Positions 11,200 to 21,946 of a stretch of DNA of 64,000 nucleotides are shown in pieces; the first letter of the stretch is position 1; each line of letters starts with the position of its first letter. This DNA is from Diaprepes abbreviatus (Eukaryota > Arthropoda > Insecta > Coleoptera > Curculionidae), in contig JASJET010000222.1 of NCBI GenBank assembly GCA_034092305.1, positions 372,001 through 436,000 of the forward strand, in the 5' to 3' direction. The notes beneath the pieces were generated by a model. That model was not told where the DNA came from. It did not search any database and saw nothing but the letters and a program-made list of their open reading frames with translations. The translations under genes were made by a program, and so were the position numbers.

Positions 11200-11480
11200 A
11201 GACAGTCACACAAAAAACAATAAAAAACTAACAACATAAAATGTATTTGGAGTATGTTAATTTTTTTCTATCTTTTAAAAATTTTACCAAAATGTATAAA
11301 ACCAAGTCTTCTACGATGTTTGAAAATCTCTGCATGATTCTCTCAAAAACTACTAAACCAATTTTATTTTGGTTTTCAACAATGAGCAGAGGGTTTCACG
11401 AAGATAGTTTACGTGTATAATTTGTGGGTTGAACAGTAACACAATAACATTAAATAGCCGGGACGGGTCGCTAGTTATAA
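11200..11480 (+). repeat. Possible TE 3' end ending in GGGTCGCTAGT
   Basis: The stretch contains CTCAAAAACTACTAAACCAATTT followed later by GCCGGGACGGGTCGCTAGT. Similar endings are common at the 3' ends of insect interspersed repeats, and CTAG-type endings occur in Helitrons. I cannot assign it to a class, and no left end is visible. Confidence 0.3.
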
Positions 11481-11663
11481 CTAATTTTAAATTAAAACAA
11501 AAACTAAAGTTAAAATTAATATTTTACTTGTATCATTTGACAAAACTATGATAAAGTGAATAAATTGACTTGCTTCTGAACTTCAACTTTATTTACTATT
11601 TTTTAAATTTATTTCTTGAGGTAAACATGAAATAGTCACTCCGAAAATTTTTCGTTTCTTTAG

Positions 11664-11934
11664 GTTCAGTGTATGTGTGAAGCACTGCAACAACGAGGAG
11701 ACATCGAACGTCTGGCGTCGTTCCTTTGGTACCTTCCAAACACGGAATCGCTCCAAAACAACGAAAGTATATTAAGAGCCAGAGCTGCTGTAGCATTTCA
11801 CAGAGGCTTCTACCACGAATTGTATTCCATTTTAGAAACGCACGCTTTTCATCCGCGGTGGCATGCCGACTTACAGACATTGTGGTTTAAATCACATTAC
11901 AAAGAGGCTGAAAAAGTTAGGGGCAGGCCTTTGG
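11664..11934 (+). CDS. Six4: SIX4/5-class homeobox protein, coding exon 2 (SIX domain)
   Basis: An internal exon between a TTCTTTAG acceptor and a GG|GTAAGT donor; it begins in phase 0 and leaves one base. It encodes residues 139-228, most of the SIX domain, the protein-protein interface with Eyes absent. Conserved blocks are CMCEALQQRGDIERLASFLW, LRARAAVAFHRGFYHELYS, FHPRWHADLQTLWFKSHY and the AEKVRGRPLG end. Met at 11673 is internal, not a start. The upstream exon at 1079-1492 supplies the preceding FSPDQ. Intron 1 is about 10.2 kb and contains most of the transposable elements listed above. No stop or frame disruption is seen. Confidence 0.95.
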
Positions 11935-12480
11935 GTAAGTTTCTTTAAATAAATGAATTTATATAAATTGTATTTTAGGCTATAGTAGCTGTAAGAGGTT
12001 TAACGTCAAAAATGATATCCGATTCAGTTTATAAATGATAACAATTTCTTGCCTTTCAAGAAAGTAACTTACTGGCTAGATTCATTACCTAGGATAGTTG
12101 CTCATGAAGGTTTAAGTCAAAGATATAAGGGCGATTTCACTCATTCACATGTTGACGAAACTATCAGGCCGATAGGTCTGCGGGTGAGCGATTTGTGGGC
12201 GTATTCCAATTTATCATTTCACCACACTAACCTTTGAATTTCAAATTTATCTTAGGAAAGTAATATGTGACAATAAATTATCAATAAATTCTAATTTTGT
12301 TTAATGTTTATATTATTTTTATAAAAGAGTATCTGACTTTTTACCAAAAAAAAAATGAAGGATTGAACAAAAGCATGTACACCGTTGATATATGATAAAA
12401 TTGAGACAGGTCAGAATTGATTAGATTACAACTTGTTCAGCATTTTCTTGAAGAAATATAAAATGTAGTTGTGTGTAGTC
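11935..12480. other. SIX4 intron 2, start, no feature seen
   Basis: Intron sequence after the exon 2 donor. A 62-codon frame at 12049-12237 has no recognisable similarity and no splice context that fits the flanking phases, so it is not called. Confidence 0.4.
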
Positions 12481-13494
12481 GGCGTAATTTAGTTAGAGTT
12501 AGATATCATTGAACCTATGTTTTGTCCTGAGCTGTCCCTTATATAAGGTAATGAAGGACTAAAATAATTTAATACGCCCTTGTACTACAAATAATATTTC
12601 GATACGATGAGTCATCTTTAATGAATCGAATGGAATACTATATCGATGAGTCGTATTTCTAGATAATTCTAAACTTTCATGCTAGTATATTTCTTGTTAT
12701 TTCTAGAAGGTTCTATAGGTATATATATAGGGATAGGATACGATTTTTAGGAGAGTGGTATAGTTGTATTTGAATAGTAAAGATATCAAGAACTAGTAAT
12801 TAGAGTTTAATTGTGGTAAAAGTGTTAAGTAGTTAATTTAGTATTGGATTTTCGTTAGTGAAAAGTGTTGTGTTTTATTCTGCGAACCCAGTGACCGATT
12901 TTAAAGATATAAAATCATAACAGTTAGTGTCGGAAGTTAGGATTATCACCGGTTTTCTAGAAAATTCTATTGGGAATTAGAAGAGATAGAAAAAAACCGA
13001 TTTCATTGCTGGATTTGTTATCAATTAAGAAAATAAGATTAAATTTCCGTAAAGGTCTAGGACGTTCTGTTTTGAAACTTAAAGTTATGAAAGGTATCGA
13101 AAAGGGACTTCCATTCTAATTAAAAACTAAAAGAAATAGAGGAAAACGGACTTCATTGAATTTGTTACTAAGAAAGAAGCCTACAATCGAATTTTCGACA
13201 AAGCTTTAGAACATTCTATTTGAAAACTAGAAGAGATAACGAAAAATGGACTTCACCATCAGATTTGTCATTAACAAGGAGGCTTAGAACTGAATTTTCG
13301 ATAAAATTCTAGAGTATTCTAATTGAAGACTACAAGAGATAGAGGAAAACGAACTTCATCATCGGATTTGTCATTAAGAAAGAAGCCTAGAACCGAATTT
13401 TCGACAATATTCTAGAAGATTCTATGGTAAATACTAGACAACAAACAGCCGAAATGGAGCAAATAAATAAAACATTAGCTGATTTTATCGAACG

Positions 13495-13830
13495 TATAGA
13501 ACAACGTCGCCTTAAAGACAAACAAGAAGAAGAGGAAGAACAGCGCTAAAAAGAGAAGCAAGAAGAAGATCGCCGCCTAAAAGAGATACAAGAAAACAAC
13601 GTCGTCTAAAAGAAGAACAGGAAAAAGGGGATCGTCGCCTAAAAGAAGCACACTGTCGTCTAAAAGGAAAGCAGGAAGAAGAAGCATGTCGCCAAAAAAA
13701 AAACAAGAAGAAGAACGTCGTGGAAGAAGAACGTCGCCAAATAAAGAAACAGCAAGAAAAAGACCGTCGTCTTAAAGATAAACAAGAAGAAGAAGGACGT
13801 CACCAAATAGAAGAACGTCACATTGCAAAC
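13495..13830 (+). repeat. Degenerate minisatellite coding for Glu/Lys/Arg repeats in gag
   Basis: Imperfect tandem units of roughly 30-40 bp read like GAAGAAGA-CGTCGCCTAAAAGA. They would encode a charged coiled-coil-like repeat (KQEEDRRLKE) at the head of the gag protein. Several units are shifted in frame or carry TAA codons, so the reading frame is lost within the array. The minus-strand frames here are shadows of this composition. Confidence 0.65.
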
Positions 13831-14003
13831 CTTGCAAGTGGATACATGAGGTCATTGTACAAGAAAAGCAAAAATTCGATCAAATTGTACACGGACAAAC
13901 ACAAAAGTTTAATAAAGAGGTAGGTGAAGTGTGAAAAAACATAGGAGAAGTACGTCAAGAAGTAAATACAATTGATTCTACTATGCGATAAGACGTAGGA
14001 GAA

Positions 14004-14950
14004 GTGCGACAAGAAATAAAAGAAGTTGTGGACGGGATAGAAACTAGAAGGAAAAGCCAGCAGGTAGAAGTCAATAAAATAAAGACGCATGACCTTTCTG
14101 ATAGAATAATAACCACCGGACAGAACATGATACCCCCACCTTACAACGATCAAACATCTTGGATAATGTACAAACGACAATTTGAAGCTGCCGCTAGTGC
14201 AAATAACTACAACTACGAAATGATTGCACTTCGTGGACCAGTATTGGAGTTATTGCAAACCATTCCCATAACTCAAGAAGTAGACAATGAAATCCGCTGA
14301 AAAGCAGAACTGGATTTAGTCAACATCTGCGCCAGGTATATCATTCATAACTCAAGTAAATATATCAAAGAAATGGAGAAAGTTTGTAAGAATATAAACA
14401 ATTGTCCGACGCCTTGTCCATCTGGCTTACCCAGGAGCTAGGGAAGAATTTCGAGAAGAACTTACAATCCAGTATTTTATACATGGCATCAGAGATCAGA
14501 AATACAACTTATGTTGCGTATAAGCAAGTTTAATTATTGTAGTGAAGCATTGGACAGGGCTTTGGAAATAGAGGCAGCTTATAATCTGTCAAGGCCAAAA
14601 ATAAGAACTGTTACTATAGAGAAAAATAAGGACTTACCAAATCAAACAATGGAGACAATGTTATCTGAAATTCTTAAGAAGCTAGACACGAGAGATGATA
14701 CTTCACGCTATAGAAGAAACCAGGATGAACTGAATTCAAGAGGTGATATTAGACGTAATAACAGAAACCAGATCGAGTGCTCCAGATGTGGACGAATTGG
14801 GCACTTGAAAAGGAACTGTTGGGTTCAATTAAGAGACCAAATCAAGTGCTATAGATGTGGATGAACTAGACATATGAGAAGGGACTGTCGGATGGAATTT
14901 CAAAGGAACATAAAGTGCTACAGATGTGCACGAATTGGACACATGGGATG
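14004..14950 (+). pseudogene. Retroelement gag with CCHC zinc knuckles, broken
   Basis: Two main open pieces (14004-14300 and 14511-14864) are separated by stops. The first contains PPPYNDQTSWIMYKRQFEAA, like the core of insect Ty3/gypsy gag (a D-S-W-FRRQFE motif). The second ends with zinc knuckles: CSRCGRIGHLKRNC near 14780 is intact, CYRCG near 14850 runs into a stop, and CYRCARIGHM near 14920 is altered. Zinc knuckles bind genomic RNA during packaging (known). The stops show it is inactive. Confidence 0.75.
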
Positions 14951-15229
14951 GGACTAACAGACGCAATTAAGGTCTAGTTTACCGTCCAGAGACTGCACAG
15001 AAGAGAACTGGGAAAAATTTCAACAGTAAAATTTTAATACCAAATATAGATTAGGAAGATTGCATAACAACACAGATTCCTTGTCAAGAAAACCAGATAA
15101 GGAAAAGTACAAGCATTGCAGCAAAATAGAACAAAGGGAAGGGTTTCCTATACGGAGAGTCACTTTTCACATTGCTCCAGTTTAGAGTACAGCTCAGATG
15201 AGAAAAGACCAACTTTAACTTAAAGAAAA

Positions 15230-15345
15230 AGTCAATTCTACGCTTATAACTGTTGATACTGGTGTTGCAGTATCTCCGTCAAGTCTTGTTGATAAATTTA
15301 AAATCCTACCATTGTCCATAAAAGTAACGTTAAGAACTGTAAACC
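15230..15345 (+). pseudogene. Retroelement aspartic protease fragment
   Basis: A short readable stretch, LITVDTGVAVSPSSLVDKF, carries the DTG active-site motif of retroelement proteases followed by the usual S-L spacing. No later part of the protease or of pol is found before the SIX4 exon 3 acceptor. Confidence 0.55.
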
Positions 15346-15593
15346 AGAGCTGATGTGATTGAAGAAATGCAAGTTAAGATTCGGTATTGCCACATTTCAT
15401 ATTTTATTTTAATCATACAGTTCCAGATTACAAATCTAATAATATTACATTAACTTGACCTTAAAGAAATCATTATCATAAATAGTAAATCTCGGTTTAA
15501 TTAGCAGTCATTATTTCTGATTGGTTATTTCTTGGCTATCAATTTTTAAGGTGATTTTATAATAGTGTAGGTCTATTTGTTATTTTTTTTTAG

Positions 15594-15723
15594 GTGCAGT
15601 CGATAAATATAGGCTTCGCAAAAAATATCCTCTTCCAAAAACCATATGGGATGGTGAAGAGACGGTGTACTGTTTTAAAGAAAAAAGTAGGAATGCGTTA
15701 AAAGATTGTTATGCACGAAATAG
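15594..15723 (+). CDS. Six4: SIX4/5-class homeobox protein, coding exon 3 (homeodomain, first part)
   Basis: The acceptor is a T-rich tract ending TTTAG and the donor is AG|GTAAGT. The first two bases complete the Gly codon split with exon 2. Residues 230-271 read AVDKYRLRKKYPLPKTIWDG and continue with EETVYCFKEKSRNALKDCYARN. EETVYCFKEKSR is the SIX4/5 signature; SIX1/2 have ETSYCFKEKSR, and SIX3/6 differ more. The exon covers the SIX-domain to homeodomain linker and helices 1-2. The last two bases (AG) join exon 4 to make Arg272. Confidence 0.95.
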
Positions 15724-15756
15724 GTAAGTAGAAAAAAATACGATATATTTTATTTC

Positions 15757-15910
15757 TTTGTTGCTTTTTAGCGCTTTTTTAGATGGCGGTTTCATTCTTT
15801 TATAAAATTTTTGTTTTTCAATTTTTAGTTATGATATTCATAAATCATTTGTACTAAGTACTAAGCGAAATGTGTAGTATATATCGCAACGCTTCCAAGG
15901 TCGCACAAAT
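15757..15910 (+). repeat. Fragment of the dispersed repeat family, copy C
   Basis: It contains TTTTTAGCGC-TTTTTAGA and TTATGATATTCATAAAT, then GCAACGCTTCCAAGGTCG. These blocks follow the same order as the middle parts of the repeats at 2040-3460 and 8965-10030. The CCATATTG array is absent, so this is a truncated copy. Confidence 0.6.
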
Positions 15911-15919
15911 AATATACTG

Positions 15920-17290
15920 TTCCGAAAAGCTTGCAGAAAATGCAATCTAAAATAATAAGAGCTAAAAAAATAAAAGTACGTTGACAATCGGCAGGACACA
16001 ACTAACAGCATTGATGAATCGTGATGAAAGAATCACAGATAGGGATGAAATAATAAAACACGTAACCAAATTTTATGAGGATCTATAAAGAGCACCAGAA
16101 ATATAAGAAGTAGGGGAAGAGGTCATTCCAGTTCAAGAAGACGTTCCTAATATTTTCGTGGATGAAGTAGAAGAAGCTCTTAAGAGTATGAGAACGGAAA
16201 AGCAACTGAGAATGACGGTGTTATAGCCGAACTTCTAAAGCACATTGGGAAAACAACTGGGAGAATCTTAACAAAATATATACAGATTGCTTAAAAGCAA
16301 AGCATATTCCGAAACAGTGGAATAGTACCAATTTCATTTGCAAGAGACGAAGATATCAGAAATTATAGACCAATTAACTTACTACCAATAATAAACAAAA
16401 TATTCATGAAAATAATGAGCAACAGAATACAGAACACACTTGATTATGCACAACCTGTGGTTTCAGTATACTGGATCATATTCACTAGGAGAAATAATGG
16501 GTTGCACAAAAGAATACAGTCTATCACGGGCGCTAGCATTCCTAGACTTTGAAAATGCTTCCTAGAGCAGTTATAGAAGTTCCAAATGATCAAGGAGTAG
16601 ACAAACTATGTGTAGAAATGTAAGCTCATTTATATAGGAAAACCACAGCTAGAACAAAGATATATAAGAACACCCCAGAACTTCCTACTCAAAAAGGAGT
16701 ACAACAGGTAGACACAATATCCCCGAAGATCTTCACAATTCTTCACAGCAATCCAAGAGAATATTTTCCGGAAATTAAACTAGAATAACAAAGATCTATG
16801 TATAACTAGAGAACATAAGCCTTTTAAAATTGTCTGATAACACAATTCTGATTGTTAAAAGTCATAAAGAATCGCAAGAGCAAATTAATAACCTCAACAC
16901 AGCCAGTAATGAATTAGACCTAAAAATGAACGTAGCAAAGACAAAAGTAATATGCAACGATCTGATTACCAACGTTGAAATAACGATAAACGAAATTATG
17001 CTGGGACAACTTATACACAAATTGGGTTAATTACTTCCGGAAATCAACAGAAGAATTAAACTAGCGTGGTCAGCATTTGGACGAAACTCTATAATCTTCA
17101 AGTCCAGAATGCCCCTATGCATTAAGAAAATTATATTTGATCAATTGAGCATATTGCCGGTCATAATATACGAGTATGAAACTAGGATATTAAAGAAAGA
17201 AATAACTATAAAACTAAAGACATCACCAAATAGAAGAAAGAACTATAGGAACATTGTATAGGAAGGCTGCACCGTAGTTGGAGAAGGCAG
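15920..17290 (+). pseudogene. RTE-like LINE reverse transcriptase relic
   Basis: Broken frames follow the order of an endonuclease-RT LINE. A pre-RT stretch near 16010 (NRDERITDRDEIIKHVTKFYEDL) resembles RTE-type proteins. It is followed by remnants such as EVEEALKSMR near 16165. A late RT frame, 16830-17030 (TASNELDLKMNVAKTKV), is the post-motif-C region with the K-NV-KTKV motif. Further down, INRRIKLAW-like sequence near 17045 matches the usual IGRRI-LAW-F-K stretch. Stops and indels are frequent. The (TA)n tract starts directly after it. Confidence 0.65.
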
Positions 17291-17303
17291 ATGAAGTTGA
17301 GAA

Positions 17304-17305
<2 letters not shown>

Positions 17306-17361
<56 letters not shown>
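17306..17361. repeat. (TA)n microsatellite
   Basis: About 28 uninterrupted TA units. On the minus strand it lies 3' of a hammerhead-like motif at 17408-17427. The frames reading through it (YIYIYI) are artefacts. Confidence 0.95.
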
Positions 17362-17363
<2 letters not shown>

Positions 17364-17407
17364 CGGGATTCATACGTTTGTTAGTTTGGTCCAGAAACCT
17401 GCAGACA

Positions 17408-17427
17408 TTTCGCCAAAATCTCATTAG
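17408..17427 (-). ncRNA. Degenerate hammerhead-like core
   Basis: On the minus strand the order is CTAATGA, a short weak stem-loop (GATTTTGGC), then GAAA. This is the CUGAUGA/GAAA hammerhead pattern with the invariant G of the first box changed to A, so it is probably inactive. The sequence around it (GTCTGCAGG, then TCTGGACCAAACTAAC toward the (TA)n tract) belongs to the same repeat. Confidence 0.4.
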
Positions 17428-17794
17428 ACATCTTCGGTGCTTGCTGGAGCTTGAAGCTGATCTTGTCCGTTTGACAACCTCTTAATTTAGGTATTTGTTA
17501 ATACGAAATTCCATTATGCGCTTAATAGAATGATGCCAGATTTTTGATTGTAAGAATGGGTAATTTCATTGGTCTTCTTGAAAATAAAGACTAATAATTC
17601 TAAGATTGCGCATAGATTCATTCTTATTTCTATGTTGTCGAAAATCTAAAAATATATGCTGCCAATTTCAGTTCAAATTATATACCATTTTCTATTTAAA
17701 GCAGTAATTTTTACCCAATGTCGGTATGCTTAAAATGTACAGATAGTGTTACGTCAGTATGTGATAATAGTAGAATTGATTACTTTATTTTTAG

Positions 17795-17911
17795 ATATCC
17801 AACCCCTGACGAAAAAAGAGCTTTAGCAAAGAGGACAGGACTTACTTTAACACAGGTATCAAATTGGTTTAAGAATAGAAGACAAAGGGATAGAACACCA
17901 CAGTCAAGACC
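17795..17911 (+). CDS. Six4: SIX4/5-class homeobox protein, coding exon 4 (homeodomain, second part)
   Basis: The acceptor is TTATTTTTAG and the donor is CC|GTAAGT. It encodes Arg272-Arg310: YPTPDEKRALAKRTGLTLTQ, then VSNWFKNRRQRDR, which is homeodomain helix 3 with the DNA-contacting VSNWFKNRRQR, followed by TPQSR. The exon ends in phase 2, so at least one more exon must follow. I found none in the window that fits. The gene may end in a short exon between 18 and 26 kb that I could not recognise, or beyond. No stop or damage is seen in exons 1-4, so the gene looks functional. Confidence 0.93.
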
Positions 17912-18139
17912 GTAAGTAATTGATGGAACAACTTCTTTCATTTCACAGGTCATTAATTAATAAAGGTTGACAAACATTGACTCAACTTCTGGTAATCGTA
18001 ACTTTAAACTAAACAGTTTTATATCTTAGGCAGTTCAGCAGTAAAAATAATGCGGATTACCTAAGAAATAAAATTAATTTGATTTTAAATGTAATGAAAT
18101 TGACAGTTGTGATTTTCGCGAGAAATTTGGAATTAGCAT

Positions 18140-18425
18140 TAGACATAGGGGCAGATCCAGCCTTTCTCTTTGGGGAGGGTGGCGATATCAACCCAATTCG
18201 TATACAACATAATACAGTATGACAAATGAAAGGAAATTGACAGAATTAATTCAATGTGCCCTAAGCCCACGGTACCAAAATCAACATAGGGGGGGGGGGG
18301 GGGGCGTTCAGCGAGATCCAACTTCCTAATGTAGCAGGCGAGTGCGTCTATTTTTCTGATTTCGAAGCTTTGATCGCCTCCACGTCCCCTCCACCCTTGG
18401 ATCCGCTCTTGATTAGACATTTAGC
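18140..18425 (+). repeat. Dispersed GC-richer repeat with poly-G run
   Basis: It begins GGGGCAGATCCAGCC and includes a run of 16 G at 18289-18304, ending near GGATCCGCTCTTGATTAGAC. A related copy in inverse orientation lies at 59296-59452 (ends GGATCCGCCCCTGATCAAC, also with a G run). The minus-strand frame at 18139-18420 is part of this repeat. Confidence 0.6.
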
Positions 18426-19615
18426 TAAGAATTAAAAATAATTTAGAAATTATTTCAAAATGACATTTGGCATGAAAAATACTATATAGTAATAGGCATG
18501 TCTAAAATATTAAATTAAAGAAAATGTTAAGTGAATATTTAGTTTTTTCTAAGTTTAACTATTGCGATTTAATATATAGATTTTATATTGACGAGAATTA
18601 TACTCGAATTTGAAAAGTGCAAAATGCTTGGGTATGATTTGTTCCTAGATCTTAAAAATACGTTTATAATTCACATACTCTCTGTGAACTACATTAGCTT
18701 CAGATGGATTGTGACGAACTTCTTCATTTTTGCTCTTTTATTATAAACATATAGAGCTTAATTCACCTGATTCTATTCCTAAACAGCTACCCTCTAGTAG
18801 CATAAGTTCAGTTATTATTGGTATAGATTACCTAATTATTTGGTATAGACCACCTAATTAAGGCGTAAAATTGCAGATAGTTACAAACTCCTTTTTAATA
18901 AAAAAAACTTGTTAAATTTTAATTTTAGCCTGTCTAGAGCAACACAACAGTCAGTGGCTTATATAAATATTTAACCTTAGAAAAATGAAACAATAATTAC
19001 TTTAAATAGTCCTTAAGGTCAGAAAATTATAATTAATTTTTACAAAATTTTCCATCAAAAATATCATTGTTTACGTTTTTTTAGTTATAAAAAATTATTG
19101 TGAAGATGGTTTAATGAAAATAAACCGAAACCTTACTGAAAAGATAAAAATGCTTAGTTTAACTTAATTTCTTCTAAATATTTTTACCGCAACCCATTAA
19201 AAGAAATAATAATTGGTAAAGATTATTATTGCCGCACCATCAAAGCCCGAAGTTTTAGAAATCTTTCACTTACAGAGCCGTAATTTGCTATTAGGATCTC
19301 ATTAATTTGCTGCTAAAATGATTGAAATTCAATTAAAAAAATATTTGTTCAATCTACAAGACAGATGATACAATATTTCAAAAATATTCTTCATATATGA
19401 CGGGCCATTGCATTAGGAAAATTAGTATAATGAAGTTGATTATTAAATTTAGCATTATAGGATCTTAATCACTGTTCAACTTTTTACAAATTTTCTAATG
19501 TAAACTTCAATGATATTTATTGTAAAAATTTTTTTACCATGACATGATTCAATGGAGTAGCTATTGAAAGCTAGCCAGAGCCATGCTTTGGCAATTTCCC
19601 GGAAATAATATTATT
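18426..19615. other. AT-rich sequence, no gene seen
   Basis: Nothing recognisable on either strand. If the SIX4 C-terminal exon is close, it could lie in this stretch or further right, but no frame here matches a SIX4 C-terminus. Confidence 0.35.
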
Positions 19616-19619
19616 TTCA

Positions 19620-19990
19620 TACTAGGTTGATCGTCTCTATCCTGTTGAGCAGATAATATATTGCATGTAATCGGGAAGCCCAGTGGATTTTCGCAATCAA
19701 TGAAGAGACATATCTCCACCAAAATTTTTTTATATACATTTTGTCCCCATGATTAAGAATATCTAGGGTGGAAGTAGTCAAGGAATTTGTTATAAAAAAA
19801 ATTCTTAATAAAGAATTTTTTTTTTGTAAAATAAAAAACATTTTCGTACTCCTCGGAAAATTTTAAGCAAAAAGGTATAGCTAGTTTTTGAGTTAAATAT
19901 TGTTAAAACATTTGAAAATGGCATTTTTTGCTAGTTTTCAATGTAAATAACTTGTGATTAAATAAATGTTTTCAAATTCAGCGCCCGGCA
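19620..19990 (-). repeat. Left arm of a widely spaced inverted repeat
   Basis: Its reverse complement resembles 24890-25215 over about 300 bp. Shared blocks include ACTCAAAAACTA, CTTTTTGCTTA, CCGAGGA-TCCGAAAAT, TTTTATTTTACAAAAAAAAA and GGTGGAG-CATG. The copies are clearly diverged. They enclose about 4.9 kb and could be the ends of one old element or two separate insertions of the same repeat. Confidence 0.5.
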
Positions 19991-20439
19991 ATTGATAATT
20001 CAAGTCAAGAACTACAAGCTTCGAAAATGTAATGTTTTTATTGCTCCTGAGCGCTATAAAAAAATAGCGTTTCATCAATTATATCGTACGCGTCGACGTG
20101 TATGAAGGAAAGTGAAAGTCTACTTACAGGCGCTCTTCTAGTGCCCATAATCCATTAGAGCTTTCACTGATCGTTGCTAGAACACTTGTAAACGTATTTG
20201 AATATTTATCTATTTTTATTTATTAATTTTAAGCATCTAATCATAAAATAAACAACTGCATGAGGAACTTTAGTTATTATAACTATTTTTGCATGTGTTG
20301 GTGCGCTGCATCGGTTTTTTAAATTTAGTATTTTCCATATATTTTCTTTCATGCGACATAAAACATTGCGCATAATACTTGACTTTTAAAGTAAATAAAC
20401 TTTCTCGTGAAAAAACTAACACTGTTTTGCTGTAACCCC

Positions 20440-21650
20440 TATTTTTTACCTTGAAAATCTGGAAGGTATCTCAACTCGACTCCTCCAATTTCAGTAATAT
20501 TTTGATATGTTGTAGGCCACGATGAAATAAAATACAAGGATTTTTTTTATTTGCGGAAAAATACTTTAAGGGAGGGAAATCTGCCACCAAAGTTCACACT
20601 CGAAACTGAATTTTCCAATGTATTTCAGATTCTAATTGGAATTTTGCAATGAAACACATTGCGTATTACTTCTAATGTTAATGTACAACTAAGTGATGCA
20701 GTTTCGACCATGAGGGTTGCAACCCCAATTTTTACATTGAAAAATCTACTTTCTTGTGGCTATTCGGATAAAAAAAAATTCAAAATGAGCTAAAGAATAT
20801 AAGAAAAAATATATTCGTTGATTGAATACAAAAATAAAGCTGATCACTTCTAGATCATTTTTAAACCACCCTTAAACCAAAAATTACCACCACCACCCCC
20901 CTAAAAAAAAGATTTGTCTTGCTAATATTTTGCAAATAATCGAATTGAACTATTTGGTTATCGGCAAAATCTCAATTAGAATCTAAATGATTTAAAGAAC
21001 ATTTTTTTGGGGAATGAAATTTCCGTTCACGGGTGGTTACAAAAAATTATCTTGAAACGGTCAACTTCATTTTTGTATTCATTCAGTAAAAATATTTGTT
21101 CAAACTATCTAGAGAATTTCTTTTTATAGAAATAAACACAAATGAATTCGAATTTTTAAAATAAAAATAAGAGGTTGCAACCCTTACGGTTCAAATTGCA
21201 TCAGATAATTTAGTTTTGTGTTAAAAGTAACAGGTAATTTGATTATTTGTAAAGTAATAGTCAGAAGCTGAATCAGACTGAGAAACCTTTCTTGGGGGGT
21301 AATTTTTCGTTTAAAGGAGGTTTAAGAAAATAATCTAGAATTGGTCACCTCTATTTTTGTATTCAATGAACGAATATATTTTTTCCAAATTTCTTTAGCT
21401 CATTTTGATTTTTTTTATCCAATTAGCCACAAAAAAGTAGATTTTTCAATGTAAAAAATAGGGGTTGCAACCCTTACGTTCGAAACTGCACCAGTTAGTT
21501 CCACATTAACATCAGAAGTAATACGCAATTTGTATCATTGCAAAATTCCAATTAGAACTTGAGATACATTGGAAAATCAATTTCGGAGGCCTACAACACA
21601 TCAAAATATTATTGAAATTTGGGGGGTCGAGTTGGGACACCTTCCTTGTT
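20440..21650. repeat. Large imperfect palindrome with tandem units
   Basis: The left arm (about 20450-20930) runs from ACTCGACTCCTCCAATTTC to ACCACCACCCCCCT. The reverse complement of about 21290-21640 matches it through shared blocks such as CCAATGTAT-TCA, GCAATGATAC-like sequence, GGGTTGCAACC, TTGTGGCTAATTGG and AAATTACC. The segment 21010-21290 is an additional, direct, more diverged copy of the right unit, with GGTTGCAACCCTTACGGTTC near 21174. So there are three units of about 285-350 bp, one inverted. No coding potential is seen. Confidence 0.65.
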
Positions 21651-21654
21651 AGAT

Positions 21655-21945
21655 CACTATTTTCTCTTTTAGATTTTCATTTTTAACTTCTAAACTTAGG
21701 TTTTTTCATTTGTATATTTTTTAAAGAACTTATTGGTCATGTGGTACTTGAACAAATCTAAAAATTACATCAATCGCATTCAGTAATCGCATATTATATT
21801 GAATTAATGATTATTTAAAGTTGTGTGGAACTAAATAAACTGTTTGAAGTATAGAATTGTATGCATAAAGTTTGTTATAAAGTACCTTTATTTTTTTTTT
21901 ACCTTCTTTGGCTGTTACAGCCAGGGAACAAAACACAATGTTCAG
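21655..21945. other. Spacer, no feature seen
   Basis: AT-rich spacer between the palindrome and the long dispersed repeat; nothing recognised. Confidence 0.35.
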
Positions 21946-21946
21946 A

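Larger units (their letters stand above)
12490..15390 (+). mobile_element. LTR-retroelement relic: 5' LTR-like region, gag, protease start
   Basis: The order is an LTR-like region (about 12490-12920), a leader with a primer-binding-like stretch after AACAGTTAGTGTCGGAAG (about 12920-12940), a gag region (about 13420-14950) and an aspartic-protease start (about 15230-15345). No reverse transcriptase, integrase or 3' LTR follows, because exon 3 of SIX4 begins at 15594. The copy is therefore 3'-truncated, and its gag is broken by stops. It occupies SIX4 intron 2 in the sense direction. The family is probably Ty3/gypsy-like, judged from the gag and protease only. Confidence 0.65.

Noticed and set aside
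11200..11480. Helitron 3' end at GGGTCGCTAGT
   Set aside because: Only a CTAG-type ending is visible; no 5' TC end, no terminal hairpin that I trust and no Rep/helicase remnant, so it was kept only as a low-confidence repeat.
12049..12237. 62-codon frame in SIX4 intron 2
   Set aside because: No similarity recognised, and its splice phases do not fit the neighbouring exons, which already join perfectly.
13818..14180. 120-codon minus-strand frame rich in Phe/Tyr/Ser
   Set aside because: Antisense of the gag repeat; its composition follows from the opposite strand.
11664..17911. Assignment to SIX1/2 (sine oculis) or SIX3/6 (Optix)
   Set aside because: The EETVYCFKEKSR stretch of the homeodomain and the FSPDQ-V-CEALQQ start fit the SIX4/5 class; SIX1/2 and SIX3/6 have different residues there.
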